Shown: in pieces, positions 12,683-24,714 of the stretch | Layout of the letters: each line of letters starts with the position of its first letter | Numbering within the stretch: the first letter of the stretch is position 1 | DNA from: Polytrichum commune | Lineage: Eukaryota; Streptophyta; Polytrichopsida; Polytrichales; Polytrichaceae | Reading direction: 5' to 3' | Assembly: GCA_950295325.1 (NCBI GenBank) | Contig: OX485804.1 | Span: forward strand, 19,966,001-20,030,000 | DNA: 64,000 nt | Notes under the pieces: generated by a model | Seen by the model: only the letters and a program-made list of their open reading frames with translations | Databases searched by the model: none | Told to the model about the DNA's origin: nothing | Position numbers and translations under genes: made by a program

Positions 12683-15600
12683 GAAGGAATGCAACCTTCA
12701 CAGACATTGAAGCCCTACTTCAACATAGCAACCTGGAAAAGGAGAACTCACCAGAACCAAAGCAGGAGAATCCCAAGCAGCCTTCACCAAATTATTCGAC
12801 AGAAAGTTTTAAACTCGTGCAATGGAGCAAAAAAAGATGAAAGATTGTGAGAAAAGGTGGAATCATGAAGAGAATGAAAAATACCCAGTTTTCTTGAACG
12901 CCAGGACTGATGGAAATTAAATCCCGAGAACTCGCTTGGTAAACCCTAAAAGCCTCTTCGGCACCCTCTTACCATGCCCTTCATCTTCAATTGGATCTGG
13001 TAAACCCTTAATGCCTCTTCAGCAATGCCACTACCTTTTTGAAGCACCCAGGGCCTTCAAAGGGCAAAGTTGAGCTCCACCGGTCATCGTCTGCTCCCGG
13101 TCTCATGCACAGGAGAAATGAGGCATGTTCTTTGGTCCCTTTTTCATGTTCTCCAACTTCTACTTATTAGATGTACACAACAAAACGTGTGTTGCATTAG
13201 TAAATCTACGGTGAAACATATGCAAAAACCGGATTGAAAATCGGACCTCGCTTGCTTTAGTTATGGTTATCGGAAGTGCATGTGTTGTGGATTTCTTGAG
13301 TGGATGGATAGGTTCTCCCAATTGTGTTTACTAATGAGCGTAGAGAAGTTATCAATATTTGAAAGACACAGTCCAACTTCTTTTCAAACATGTGTCTCTA
13401 CGATGTTTGCTCTTTGATCCTCACAGAACCACATACCAATCAAATATAGGGGTTCAATTAAGAAAAGCAGCTGCATAACACCCGCATACCTTGCAAATGC
13501 TTTGGAGTCAATCCACCATTTTCTATCCTCCTGCATGTCCATCATCCAGTTAAATCAATCTCAGAATGCTAATTGTGCTCAATTCCCACTTTTGAAAATC
13601 ACTCCTAACCTAGTATGGAAGTGGTCAAGGAGCTCCAACAAGCCTTTGACATGGTCTTGAATAACATGTAACGTGTATGAGAGGTAAGGCCAATGTCAAG
13701 CCTTTAGTGGCGGTTACAAGACATTTTCAGTTTTGTAATTGTCTAGTATAGCAAGGCCCTAATGTGGCCACTCCTGGGGGGTGGACTCTTCATACCACGT
13801 ACAAACTAACATGAAGGGGTTATATTTGAGGTTAAGCATACATAGGATACATAATGTAGAGGTATTATTTTTCTAGTGTGTCTCATGTCTATTGTCTTAG
13901 TGTCATCCAATTCGCGTTTCCATTCATTATTATCATATGATAATAATCTTGAATGACAACCTGTCCATTCTTGTTCTAGGGTTTGCATTTGAGTTCTAGA
14001 TTTTAACAAATTCGAGGCTCTTAGAGTGCTCATGGGCTCCCAAATGATGGCTATGCGAGGAGGGGGATAGAATTTGGACCGTTAAAAAAAATAAAAATCT
14101 TTTTTTTTGGGGGGGGGGGGTGGCGACCCCTTTCAGGGGTCGAATGTAAAATGGGTTGGAGACCGGGCTCTGGGGGCGTTCAAGCAGCAACAAAAGTTTC
14201 TAATGGAGTTCTCAAAGGGTGCTCCATTAGGAACTTTGTTCCCACTTGAGTGCCCCCGGAGCCTAATCTCCCGTTTTAAATAACTTTTAAGTGTGAAGTT
14301 TCCATACAAGCTAGAAAGCGTGTTGATGACTACTAGGTGTTGGGTGGTAGTCCTTGTGGTGCATGGGATGGAGGTTTGAATATCCACCCCAACATCTCCA
14401 TGTGCTCACACTTTTTAGGGAAGTGTGGCTCTCACACTCAATCCAAGTAAAGCTTAGTTCCAAGTTCATTGGGAGCACTTAAGAATCCATTCGTTGGAAG
14501 CATTACTTAGCCATGGATGAAATCCGCAAATTGAATGATTATTGGGATGCAACGGGCTATCCAAATTTTTATTTAACAATAGTCGATCAATTTTAGCCTT
14601 ACATCTATATCCAACGGCTTGAATCCCACGCTCATCCAAGCATGGACCTCCTTTCAGTATGAGCCATGGACGTTGCTAAACTCATTGTGTCCCATGTTTT
14701 AAATTCAAACACCCTTGCATTTTATATGGGTGTTTGTTGGTGGAAAGTTACCTCCCCAAGTTCTTGGGGACATGGGACTTGACCCTAAGCCCTCCCATAG
14801 TAGTACCAATCAAAGAGACGGAACTACTGCATGCAACATACTTCTCATTCATCCAACGTCAAAGCCTTGAAATAGTATGCAAGTTGGAGGTTATTATTTT
14901 AAATTAGTTGACACCAAAATGAGTTTTAAAAGCTTGGATTAGTCTAGTGCAAGTCATTGAAATGAGTTTGCCACAAACTTATAGGGAGTCAAGTTTTTAT
15001 GTTGAATGGATGAAAGGTACACTCGTTTGTGGTAATCCCCTCTCTTTGTACCAATCGCGTACCAAATTAGTAACCCTCAACTACAAAGTGGAATTCCACA
15101 ACAACGGTTTGTTGTCAAATAGAGAACTTGATTTGATAACTTTCATGCCTCTTCCAAGACTATCAGAAGCCTTGACTACTACATTGTTTATGGTACTTGG
15201 ATAACATTATTTGCGCAAAGCTACACTACATTGTTACAATCTTAGAGATGTCATGTTCACTAAGGTAGAAGTGCCCGATTTCACCAGCGACCCCAATTTC
15301 AACACTCATTTTTTTTCCAAAGTGGGAAAATGTGTGTTTCAACATAAACACTAATTGTATTATTCCAAGCATAGAGCCCACCCTCAAAGGGGAGAAGTAG
15401 CTCGAGGGCAAAAAGGCACTTCACTTTGCTCACTCCACACTAGAGCTGACATCATTATTATTGATATTCCAAATATTAAATATGCAACTCAAAAGTTGAA
15501 GGAGACAAAATGCCAATGATCAACATTATCCAATTATTGGGGGGGGGGGGAGGCTCCTCTAATATGATTAGGAAGTGAGGTTTGTAACTTTGAACATTTT

Positions 15601-15919
15601 TATTAAAGTTAGATATCTTCTTATTCATATGATCTTCATGTTGCCATTGTGCTCACAACATAATTACCGATCCACTCATAATAAGTTGTCAAGTTTAGGT
15701 AAAGGACCATAGTGCTCAAAGTGTCCGCAATAGACAATTCTACTTTAATTGTCAATTTAGTCTATTTCTCAACAAGAGTAATTCTTTTGACGTTTTGAAA
15801 TATAATTCAAGGAGTGAGGTGTCAACTTAAGGTTGATCCACGACATGTGAGAGACCTCGTCTAGATTTCCTTTGACATAAAAATATTGAATCTAGTATAG
15901 ACTCGCGTAGCATTTCTCT

Positions 15920-15968
<49 letters not shown>

Positions 15969-16147
15969 TTTCAAACTTACTACTATAAGCATGATCAAGA
16001 TGTACAATTTCATTCATGGTGTCATTGATACAACTCAGTCTAGACTCCAAACACGATATTTGAATTTGCTTCAAGCTTGGAATGACCTCAACTTTTGTTG
16101 TGGACACAAATCGTAGACATCTTGATCATTCTTGTTCATTCACTTTT
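12683..16147. other. Gene-poor sequence with homopolymer and microsatellite runs
   Basis: No recognisable gene. Poly-G runs occur at about 14109-14120 and 15540-15550. A TA-then-TG microsatellite lies at about 15919-15967. A short hairpin (CGACCCCT/AGGGGTCG) sits near 14124-14143. The small frames overlapping these runs are low-complexity. Confidence 0.45.
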
Positions 16148-16560
16148 GAGATCCTAGTGTTTCTAGGTCGGGCCAGTTACATGTTGACATCTTTCAATTT
16201 TCATTTATTAACTTGAGATACACATAGATAGATAGATAGATAGAAACTCCGGTCCTGAAGTCTTGAAGTTGAACCCATATATTTCTAGCAGTCAGTTCTC
16301 CCCGTTCATTGTATGTAACCCTAACATGACCTTCAATAAAGTGTCTGAGGAGATTTCCATCGGTTGAGATCCTAGTGTTCCCAAGTCCATCTTTTGGGGA
16401 TTTTCTTTATTAATATAAGGTAGATTCCATAGACTCCTCCAAAACAATGGGTGCTTTTCCTGAAGTCTTGGACTTCAACCAGGTATTTCTCAAAACCCCA
16501 CCGGTTAATGTGTAACTAGCACTCAGTTCTCTCCATTCATTGCTTCAGTATGGGATATCT
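16148..16560. repeat. Diverged tandem duplication, ~218-bp period
   Basis: GAGATCCTAGTGTT at 16148 recurs at 16366. Further shared landmarks follow in the same order: a CCTGAAGTCTTG segment, a TATTTCT segment and CAGTTCTC followed by CATTCATTG. A short GATA run lies near 16226-16245 in the first copy. No coding potential is visible. Confidence 0.6.
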
Positions 16561-17052
16561 GGCCTTGTTGGGATGGTGCCTCGAAACACCCTAAACAATG
16601 CATGTCATTGCCTTTACTCTGCTCTTTGGTTTCAATGCTAAAGCTTTCTAGTATCTAGTAATGGAAATCTTGTCCAACCTAAATGAAGGAGCTCTAGTAA
16701 AGCCAAGCCCTTGTATAGTTGAGGCTGAGTCATTCCAACTAGACCCATTAGCACATTTTGGAGCGTTATCTAGGAATAGAAAATGGCAGGCTAAGTGAGC
16801 CTCAAATGAACACTTTCGACTCAACACCCACTTTTCGTAAGATATGAAGCAGACAATCAGTTCAAGATGATTAGCGAATCCAAATTGTTCACATCGCCAT
16901 TTTTCTCATAATATTGTTGAGCCCCCATATGCATATCTATTTATTATCTAAATGAGTATTCTTTTTCTTGATAAATGCTCAAATATATATGCCTCCAGAA
17001 TCATGTTAACTATGTATTAAACTTAGAATGATTAACAAAATTTGAGCATGTC

Positions 17053-17456
17053 GTCCAATCTCTTTTAAACACATGACATATTTTTGGTGTCCGTTCGTAG
17101 GTCCACACCTAGATCCTATTCTATACACATGACACCACTCAAACATAGGTGTTCATCAAATTGGAGCACGATGCTTTAGTGTCTTTTTGAGCACGGGCAA
17201 GAATAATCATTTAACATGTGCAATCAATTCCATGTACGCCATATATGTACATGTAGTCCAATCTCTTTTAAACACATGACATCTTTTTGATGTCCGTTCT
17301 TAGATCCGCACCTAGATCCTACCTATACATATGCCACCACTCAAACATAGGTGTTCAACAAATTCTAGCACGAGGCTTAAGTGTCTTCTTGGGCACGGAC
17401 AAGAATAATCATTTATCATGTGCATTCAATTCTATGCACGTACGCTATATCATTGT
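17053..17456. repeat. Tandem duplication, 202-bp period
   Basis: GTCCAATCTCTTTTAAACAC at 17053 recurs at 17255, and the two copies stay alignable for about 200 bp, sharing an AACATAGGTGTTCA block and an AAGAATAATCATTTA block. The copies differ by scattered substitutions. A related fragment appears near 43350-43420. The short frames across it are not convincing genes. Confidence 0.78.
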
Positions 17457-20400
17457 GCACATATTGCAAGGACATCACCGACTTTACGTGCTCACATGAA
17501 ATTCCTTCATTCCTCCTACTTGTAGCCCTCGAGCCACCAATCCCACACAAATCTCAATTGGTTGTTAGTATGTCAATAATTTTAAAGTCATTTTTGAATG
17601 CACAACTTTGAATAGTAACTTAAAATCACGTGACCAACTTTTTGGATTTCATTTTTCAAATCTACCATCGGGGTACGTTGAAAACCTACCTCTCTAAGTT
17701 TATTTGCTCATTCATACTGAATTGACTTCAATTATAGTCTAGTTAGTGGTGTTTGGGCCCAATGTAGGTGCTGATTTGATTCTAAATAGTTCAAATTACC
17801 ACTCTCTACATTGGAATCAACGTTTTCACTTTTTCCAATAGTAGGTGTTGTGAACATGTACCCCAATTTTTTGGTTTAGAAACATGCAAAGAAATAGGTA
17901 TGTGCTGCCAACTTGGAGTTTGATGAGTTGATTGGGTAAGGAAACCACATAACATCATTCACCCATGACCCTTGAATAGGTCAATTATATTTCATGGGCC
18001 CTTGAACAAACTGAGAATATTTGTTTAATTATTCATATATTCAAGTTGAACTTGGAAATTTGGGTGGAGTTATGCTCCCGGCACTATGCGCAATAATTAA
18101 TGTTCATCTCGGGAATATTCTCATGAAACATTGTTAATCATGATATTATTCCCTATAATTACTATTCATAGCAGCACTTTCATTGCAAGTACCATCACTG
18201 TTCACAATATTCTTACTAATCAAACCCGGCATTGTTCATTATTCATATTGGCGTCATTTGCTTCCTATTTTCTAAGTTTCTTCCCATGAAAGTAAGATCA
18301 TGGAGACCCATGTCAAATGCTAAACATTATTCAGTTGCATGGTTGTGTTCCATTTGGAGGTTCACGAAGGTAGTGTGGGAGAATTAAATAGCAAATCAAA
18401 CAAGCATTGACATATTGGGGCTTGGAATTTCCTCTCCATTAAGAGCATAGGGCAATGAGCAATATGAAAGCCAAGAATAAGGATGGGAGAAGTGGGGTTG
18501 GGGTCTATTAAGTTTGTGGGGGTTCTTTTGGATAATCTTGAGGATTGAAATTCATGTCCAAACCCGAAGGAGGTTTTGAACAATCCATGCCCTCCATGTC
18601 ACATTTCTTGTATTAACTACACTAAACAACTGATTTCGTGTGGCATTAGAATTGGTGTGCTAGGTTAATCAAAGTAGACTTTGTGACTTGTTATGTAGCA
18701 TCAAATGTCATGTGACACCAACTCTAGTTGTCACTCAAGGTTTTGCAAGACAATCAATGGGGGTCAATAACAAATACTAGTATTGACTCATGTGTCATAA
18801 GAATGATATCAAGTCCACAAATTGGACAGGAAATTTCAAACAACAAATTTGCGGTTTTTTTAAGTGGTAAGTCCACAAGTCGGTTTGTGTGGAGGGGGTG
18901 TTGAGTAGTGAATTTTTTGGCTATAACAAACAATGGGCTGCAAGCATTGATCCTAAGAACAATAAAGAAATGTCCATTTTGAGAGGACGTTGAATCATTT
19001 TATACCCAAAAGTGGGTACTTGAATAAGGTGGATGTCAAGTGTATGAACAAGACATGTTCACTTTTACTAGTGGCAAGCAACTTAATGACAATGAAACGA
19101 ACGTAGTGGTATGTCCATGCTCTCTCTTTTAAGTATAAGTATTCACCTTTGGTTCCACCGATACAAGACAATCATTTTGGGTCTTGTGACAAATTTGCAT
19201 TCAAATAAGATCTACTAACCAATCGGATTAAACTTGTTTGTGGTGTTTGATTGAAAATCGATACAATGGTCCCTACTGGAGCCCTAGATTAATTCAATAA
19301 GTTAGAGTTGTCCACATAGTAGAGACAACTCAAAGCTCAAGTACTTAGCGTCAATTTACAGTAAGGTCCAAGTCTAGGAATCTCGGGGTCCCAAACATCT
19401 CTAAAATGGACCTTGTTGTTAGATTCACGAATGAATTCAAGCTTGAAAATCGATTTCTCAAAGGGAACTTGGATGGGAACTTTCTTGATGGAAGACCACC
19501 TAGATTTGACACATTAATAACGCCACTCCGTTTTCTTCACACCTTCGACCCACGCCCTAGTGTGAACCTATGTTCGAGGAAAACCGACGGCTAGTTCATT
19601 ATCAGCCGATGGATTTCCCCTCATGGCCGGTCCAAATTTCCAACCATCGGATGGCAATCCGACTGTAATTTCAATCCTCTGGCAATTAGCCGATGTCCTG
19701 GAAATGTAGCCGATTCTTCTTGTGAGTTACTGGATTTCAGCCGGAAGCATCCAGAGCGCTATGTGTATGGGGCATCTGATGATGCACTTGAGGAAGTACC
19801 CTAAACCTTAAACTTTTTGAATTATGCAACCTTTCCATGACCAAATCCAATTGCTTCAATGAAGAATTGGGGGACCCTTGGCCTTCAAGCGATGAAGGCA
19901 TTGCTAGGTTCAATTCCTGCCAAGGATATTAACTCTTCAAATTTAAAGTTTTGAACATGCCTTTCTTTTCACTTATTCAAGATTTTGTACTAAGAAATGA
20001 TTTCTAATAACAATTCATACATTTTTCAAACAAGTAGTGCCGATATGAATTCCATTTAATCGGATATTGGCCAATGAAAATATGAAAATATAGGCAATTG
20101 GCCGATTGATGTTACAAAAGACCGGCTGTTGCCGATGTAAATTGGGAGAAATCCGACCCTTCGTAGCAACTACCGGCAATTAACCACTAAGGCTTCAAAA
20201 ACTTCCCAAACTCTGGTGTGAACTCTGTGGTTCCCGAATTGTGCTCTCGACTGAATGAATCTCTTAAATTCGGTCTTTCGTCTTGGACCCTAGTGATAAC
20301 ACTCCCCTTGTTAGAGGCATTCATAGACCCACCGAAAAGGCAGCTATGGTGCCTTGGCTCTTTATGTGCTTCCGGCTGCTCACATGCTATGGCAAGTCAA

Positions 20401-20605
20401 GCAGCGAATGCACCACAGCCACATGGTATGAATGGGTCGACTCCAATGCCTTTGGAATTTGAGCTCCCTGAAAGAAAGGGCAGTATTCGATGCCAGCAAA
20501 ATTGCCTGGTCAGAATGTGCCCAGTAAGTTCAATGTGGCGGGCGGGCTTGATTTTTTATCCCTCTCCTGAAAGTTTTTGTATGCAAGACAATTTACTAAT
20601 AAGTA
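17457..20605. other. Gene-poor sequence
   Basis: No gene recognised. From about 19570 to 20200 many short GCCGAT/ATCGGC-type words recur without a clear period, which looks like a degenerate simple repeat or a decayed element. A 159-codon frame (20218-20697) crosses the left end of the Harbinger-like element and the hAT terminus, so it is not an intact gene. Confidence 0.4.
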
Positions 20606-20687
20606 GGGCGGCTTTGTACACGGCCTGGGGCCGGCCCGATGAAGCCCTCAATCCGGCCCCACTTTATGAACTTTTTTGGGGCTCAAC

Positions 20688-21714
20688 CAAGGAGTAAATT
20701 TGAAGGGCTATTACCCTTATTTTGGGGTCCAGCCCTTCACTTTCCCTTCAAAATATTTTGCAACCCTTCAAAAAGGAAGGGTTAATTTTCTATAAACCCT
20801 TCAAAATGATTGGCAAAAAAAAGTAACCCTTCCCTAATAATACTTACATGCCATGTTCCCTGATATGCAGGTATTCAACGCCACCAAAATTTTTAGCCCT
20901 ATTTCTTATCCTATGGAATTGCCACTTCTATATCGGAATGCACACTTATGGTTACAAGTCTTGCTTGATCACTTTTGTTTAGAAGGATGCAAACTTGTAA
21001 ATCATGATGGATGTATTTCTGAGCTCAAGAGTTTTGTAGATACTCTTCAAGTAGCTTGTGCAGGATTAAAAATGCACCATGCATGGGCAATTTTTGCATC
21101 TACCAAAGACTACTTGAGCAGATTTCCACACATGACACAATTGTGGCAAGTGATCTTGACTCTTCCTACAAGCACATCTAGTTGTGAGAGGGAATTCTCA
21201 ACTCAAAATCTTATCAAATCTTATGGGAGATGTGCTCTAAATATCACCACCTTGGACACTTTGATGAGGATTGCGATGGCGAAGATTCCTATGGAGTCTC
21301 TTGATTTTGAAGATATTTGGGAGAGGTGGATGAGTGTGAAGGATAGAAGATTTCAAGAATGATTTAGATTGTGAGTTTCGAGTTTCTTACATCTTACTAC
21401 TATTGCTTTCTTGTTGTCCTCAAGATTATCATTGATACCAATATGTTGAGATGTCATTACCATTTCAATATACTCAAACATCAATGTTTCATTAATGAAA
21501 TAGTTCTATCTTTTCACCATGTGTGTTCTTTGGTCTCACTTATATTATAGTTTTCAACATCGCTTAAATGATAAACATGATAATGTGAACTTTCAACAAA
21601 AACTTCAATACATGCATGAAGGGCAATTTTTGAGGTAACCCTTCATTTTGAAAGGGAAAATTTTGGGTTACCCTTCCCTATGAAATACAAGCAACCCTTC
21701 AAATTTATGCCCTG
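20688..21714 (+). mobile_element. hAT transposon, internally deleted, 8-bp target duplication
   Basis: The left terminus is CAAGGAGTAAATTTGAAGGG and the inverted right terminus is CAGGGCATAAATTTGAAGGG. GGCTCAAC flanks both sides exactly (20680-20687 and 21715-21722), the 8-bp duplication diagnostic of hAT elements. Many copies of AACCCTTC or GAAGGGTT crowd both sub-terminal regions, as is usual for hAT transposase binding. The 1027-bp body keeps only the C-terminal part of a transposase. It is therefore a deletion derivative, inserted into the Harbinger-like element around it. Confidence 0.92.
20853..21362 (+). pseudogene. hAT transposase C-terminal fragment
   Basis: The 169-codon frame contains the hAT C-terminal dimerisation region at about residues 115-150: LPTSTSSCEREFS followed by a TLDTLMRIAMAK segment. 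This part of hAT transposases forms dimers. The N-terminal BED finger and most of the RNase H-like catalytic core are absent, so the product cannot be an active transposase. The first ATG lies inside what was probably an internal exon, and a TGCAG just upstream (about 20867-20871) may be an old acceptor site. The fragment is intact in frame, consistent with a fairly recent deletion or with little time to decay. Confidence 0.88.
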
Positions 21715-22004
21715 GGCTCAACCTTGTCACATGTAAAGTGGTGAGGCCTGATTCTAGGGCCTGATGGCCTTGAGGGTTAAGTTTCATAGAGCTTACCATG
21801 GTCAATGTTCGGTGCTCTTGACAATTAAGTTTCACGACACTTAATACTATGGGGATGGCATCTACAAGGTTGTGATTAGTGAATTGAAATTGGGTCCCAC
21901 TACACTAAATTGGGGCCTTTGAATCTATTCCAACGGCCAAATGCTCTTATAAATTTATCTACCATGTTCAATGGATTAACTGATGGGTGTGGTTTAGGTG
22001 GCAC

Positions 22005-22410
22005 ACCATATCCTTGATTAACGGCTTAAATGTTTCATTTTTGTCTTAAGCGTATACTTAGCACCTTAATTGTTGTTTTGTTAGCCTAATGCTACCATAT
22101 TTATACTAATTGTTGTCTTATTAGACTAACCCATAGCCTAAGTTGTACCATATGCTTGATTAAATGCTTAAATGTTTCATTTTTATCTTAAGTGTGTGAT
22201 TAGCACCCTAATTGTTGTGTTATTAGCCTAATGCTACCATATTTTAGCTAATTGATGCATTATTAGACTAACCCATAGCCTAAGCCATACTATATGCTTG
22301 ATCAAATGCTTGAATGCTTCATTTTTATCTTGAATATGTGATTAACGCCCTAATTGTTGCCTTATTAGTCTAATGCAATCATATTTATACTAATTGTTGT
22401 GTTATTAGAG
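22005..22410. repeat. Tandem array, ~141-bp unit, about 3 copies
   Basis: Units begin with an ACCATATCCTTGATTA-like segment at about 22005, 22147 and 22287. Each includes TTCATTTTTATCTTAA, a TAATTGTTG segment and TTAGACTAACCCATAGCC. The sequence is AT-rich and non-coding, and lies inside the Harbinger-like element. Confidence 0.75.
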
Positions 22411-22497
22411 GAGCGGAGTGAAGAGGAGAGGAAAAGAATTTACCCCGGTAATAATTAACGGACAAGATGAGCTCAATCTGACGGAGGAGCCCAATCG

Positions 22498-22555
22498 GGC
22501 CCTAGATGGGAGTTTGGGCGGACGAAAAGCTCGTCCCGAACTCTCATCTAGGGCC
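22498..22555. repeat. Inverted repeat, 17-bp arms
   Basis: GGCCCTAGATGGGAGTT (22498-22514) pairs with AACTCTCATCTAGGGCC (22539-22555) with one mismatch around a 24-bp loop that can itself pair in part (GACGA...CTCGTC). It probably represents two opposed copies of an element end. Confidence 0.65.
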
Positions 22556-22739
22556 TGATGGTTTGGCGCCAAAATTGTGCCACCTAGGATGCCACATGGG
22601 ATGAGTGAGTGTTTGGGCCGGCCCCAAGTACAAAGCCCTTGGGCCCAATTTGATGAAATTGAGCGATCCTATTGGCCCAAATTTTGAGAGTTCGGGCCGG
22701 CCCTCAATCCGGCCCCAAGTATAAAGTGGCCCTAACTTA

Positions 22740-23460
22740 TAGGAGAGGCACATGTTTCCACTCAAGCCCCCATCGGCAATTTATAGGGTACACTTTGAAC
22801 TCCGTAGTATGACACTTGTGGCAACCAAAGTGCACAGGATATTACAGAGTTTTGTAGTGTTAACATGGATGCGTGATACTATAATATTAGTGTAGCATGT
22901 AACAGTATGGAATAACACAAAGGAGATGTGAGGACGATTTGAATTCATTCTCCCGTCACCTACACTAGTGTGGTCCACTCCACTTGGCTTTCCCAGGCGA
23001 TGTGGTGGACGCATGCACCAACGTTCAACAAGTGGCATAAGAAGAGGAATAAAAATAAGAATAAGAAGGTGACACTCCACATGTTGACACATGGCACAAT
23101 GCGAGGGTGTGGGTTGATTTCTTTGTTGGTGTAACGAATGTGTCACAGGCTTGTCACCAACTTTCACGATAACAATTATCAATCAAAATGATGAGTTGAA
23201 GGACTCAGTTTATTTTCCTTCTAACGTCTAATTACAATCATAGACCATGTAGGTCTTGGTCTAGGCTCAACCACCTGACATAGGAGAGAGACAAAAAGGA
23301 TCCTCTCTCCTCCCCTAAGCTTCCTCTTATGCCACGGGCACTAGTTTTACTTTCTATTTTCACATATAATAAAAGTGTTCTATTCATAGCTCTATCTCTT
23401 AGTTCTATTATGAATCTTTTATTTTTGGTTCTTCTAGAACTTTCTTCCATCTTTTAACTC
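22740..23460. other. Unannotated spacer
   Basis: A 133-codon minus-strand frame (22781-23182) and a 70-codon one (23238-23450) are open, but I recognise no domain or motif in either and no promoter or splice context supports them. I see nothing else. Confidence 0.35.
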
Positions 23461-23930
23461 GGTCTCAATTGGAACTGTGTGATTCCAATTGGTATCATCC
23501 ATCCCTCCTTCTAGTTGGAACTGTCTAATTCCAACTTCATCCATCCTTTATTCTAGTTGGAACTATCTAATTCCAACTTCATCCATTTTTTATTCTAGTT
23601 GGAACTATCTAATTCCAACTTGGTTCATCCAGCCATTCTTCAAGTTGGAACTGTCTAGTTCCAACTAGATTTATTTATTCATTGAGAGTTGTCTAACTTT
23701 AATGAATAGCATTCATCTTTCCAAGTTTTGGAGTGGTCTAACCCCAATGTACCTCATCGAGAGTTGTCCAACTCATATGCACATGTTCTCAATCTAGAAT
23801 GGTCTAATTCCAATGCAATAAATGCGGAGCTGTCTGACTCCAATGCACATGTTGTCAATATGGAGTTGTCTAACTCCGGTTCATTCATCTTCAATTGGGA
23901 GTTGTCTAGCTCTCATCATCCTTTGCTTAC
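23461..23930. repeat. Minisatellite of short inverted words (TTGGAACT...AGTTCCAA type)
   Basis: Roughly 42-bp units such as GTTGGAACTGTCTAATTCCA repeat several times at 23461-23680, then degrade into ~50-bp units with GAGTTGTCTAACTCC through about 23910. Each unit holds a small palindrome (GTTGGAA...TTCCAAC). The open frame at 23728-23979 is only a translation of this repeat. Confidence 0.8.
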
Positions 23931-24100
23931 ACATTGGCACATGTGGTTAGAATATTTAATCATCCATCAATATTTCTAATTACTTTACAAGTGTTTTGCA
24001 TTGATGACAAATTTTGTGATATAAGGGAGAGAAATGTGACAATAAGGAGTGAGATTCGAACTATGAACAACCATTCCCTAGGGTTTTGGGATATTAGAGA

Positions 24101-24362
24101 CTCGGGGAGGACACTTAAGAAAATTAGTAAACATGGTGCGTTAAAATATAGGGTGTATTTTATTCATGAGCAATAAAATTTAGAAAAATTTAGATGTAAT
24201 ATATGATGCTTAAAATTCAAGTAAGGAATAATGAGAGAATATACCAGAATATACTAGAATATTATAGCATATACCTCAAATATTCCAATTATGTGATAGC
24301 CTCATTTAAATACCCCTTTAACGCACGTGTTCACACAAAATATAGTGAAGTGTCCCCCCGAG
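24101..24362. mobile_element. MITE with 8-bp target duplication
   Basis: The left end is CTCGGGGAGGACACTT and the inverted right end is CTCGGGGGGACACTT; similarity continues through GTGCGTTAAA and TATTT over about 55 bp. ATTAGAGA flanks it exactly on both sides (24093-24100 and 24363-24370). It is 262 bp with no coding capacity. The terminal pattern links it to the elements at 3532 and 5873. Confidence 0.88.
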
Positions 24363-24522
24363 ATTAGAGAGTATGTGACATTATGGAGGTTGATATTATG
24401 GACTTTGGGGTGTACCGGAATTTTAGTCATGCTAGGATTGTTTTTCGATCAAGCTATAACTAATAATGCCATGACACATGTCCTAGTTTGGCATGCTAAA
24501 GTGCATAGGAATGAGCGGTTAT

Positions 24523-24714
24523 TATTGGGAAATGAGAGGAAGAAGCAAAGAGATCAGCGTAGGAAGCAAGAACACAATACACAATGGTTGCATACAATGG
24601 AGAGAGTGATTAGCTCCTCCCCTTATGCCTTTATTTATATGTATGGGTTAGGACCAGCGTAGACAACCCATATGAGACAATGTCACCGTTGCAACCTAAC
24701 ACTATCTTCCAATA
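24523..24714 (-). repeat. 3' LTR of the copia element
   Basis: This 192-bp direct repeat of 29938-30129 starts TATTGGG and ends CCAATA in plus orientation. On the element strand it starts TATTGG and ends CCCAATA. The TG...CA termini usual for LTRs are replaced by TA...TA if the exact GTTAT duplication is used to set the boundaries. The gag-pol stop codon (TAG, 24702-24704) lies inside it. Confidence 0.93.

Larger units (their letters stand above)
20606..22732. mobile_element. Probable PIF/Harbinger-like element with nested insertions
   Basis: The left end reads GGGCGGCTTTGTACACGGCC. The right end, inverted, reads GGGCCACTTTATACTTGGGG. They share the GGGC..CTTT.TAC pattern seen in the element at 12143. 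The 3 bp outside are GTA on the left and TAA on the right, so the expected TTA/TAA duplication is not clean and the boundaries are less certain. Inside lie the hAT element 20688-21714, the 140-bp tandem array at 22005 and the hairpin at 22498. No Harbinger transposase is visible. Confidence 0.5.

Noticed and set aside
20218-20697. 159-codon frame as a gene
   Set aside because: It crosses the left end of one transposon and the terminus of another and has no recognisable domain.
22781-23182. 133-codon minus-strand frame
   Set aside because: No domain, no splice or promoter context, and biased Ile/His content.
23728-23979. Frame with repeated ELSNS segments
   Set aside because: Direct translation of a minisatellite with no other support.
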